A DNA stretch of 13,781 bases from an uncultured Bacteroidales bacterium (GTDB lineage: Bacteria > Bacteroidota > Bacteroidia > Bacteroidales > Muribaculaceae). The stretch covers positions 1 through 13,781 of the forward strand of contig USHH01000040.1 in assembly GCA_900554345.1 (NCBI GenBank). Reading direction: 5' to 3'. Position 1 is the first letter of the stretch; each line of letters starts with the position of its first letter. This document shows, piece after piece, positions 13,762-13,781 of this stretch. The notes under the pieces were generated by a model, which had not been told where the DNA came from, made no database searches, and saw only the letters and a list, made by a program, of their open reading frames with translations. Position numbers and translations under genes: made by a program.

Positions 13762-13781
13762 GCAATCAGGCGGGAGGCCAC

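Noticed and set aside
1..13781. CRISPR array, tRNA/rRNA genes, transposases, phage or toxin-antitoxin genes
   Set aside because: No regularly spaced repeats, tRNA cloverleaf, rRNA sequence or matching protein motifs were seen by eye; a tRNAscan or Rfam search was not possible.

Overview
The window looks like chromosomal DNA of a Bacteroidales bacterium (phylum Bacteroidota). Three starts are preceded by the Bacteroidota promoter pattern (a TTG/TTTG box about 20 bases before a perfect TAnnTTTG -7 box), and most starts lack a Shine-Dalgarno sequence. The gene families also fit: a PD40/PDZ/S41 tricorn-like protease, a DUF3843-type protein, a BspA-like leucine-rich repeat protein, and a TonB-dependent receptor with an N-terminal carboxypeptidase-regulatory domain. 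Coding DNA is GC-rich except for one AT-rich island (about 4735-6335). The family within Bacteroidales (Muribaculaceae is a guess) cannot be fixed from this sequence.

Layout, left to right. (1) 1-2952, plus: a tricorn-type protease missing its N-terminus at the window edge, with the full catalytic tetrad visible. (2) 3081-3578, minus: thiol peroxidase Tpx, convergent with the protease; a hairpin and a 35-base dispersed repeat lie between them. (3) 3765-4733, plus: a DUF2156/LPG_synthase_C GNAT-fold protein. (4) An AT-rich island with its own strong promoter: an 84-residue lipoprotein (4878-5132) overlapping by 4 nt a secreted BspA-like LRR protein (5129-6205), ended by a textbook terminator. 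(5) 6415-7158, plus: a polyprenol-phosphate mannosyltransferase (DPM1-like). (6) A minus-strand operon, hisS (9726-8356) then a DUF3843-like gene (8354-7143), one base apart. (7) 9918-10430, plus: ferritin, divergent from hisS. (8) 10595-11272, plus: a stand-alone B3/B4-domain protein. (9) 11333-13744, plus: a TonB-dependent receptor whose start codon lies in the loop of a 10-bp hairpin.

Most genes are housekeeping or stress functions that do not form one pathway. Tpx and ferritin both limit peroxide/iron damage, and the outer-membrane receptor near ferritin may import a metal chelate, but its substrate cannot be read from sequence. No CRISPR array, tRNA, rRNA, transposase or phage gene was seen. 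No gene-free stretch exceeds about 210 bases.

No clear new defence or mobile system is present. The points most worth a second look are the inverted pair of dispersed palindromic repeats (3022-3056 and 10528-10564), the start-codon hairpin of the TonB receptor, and the lipoprotein/LRR pair joined by an unusually perfect Shine-Dalgarno sequence.
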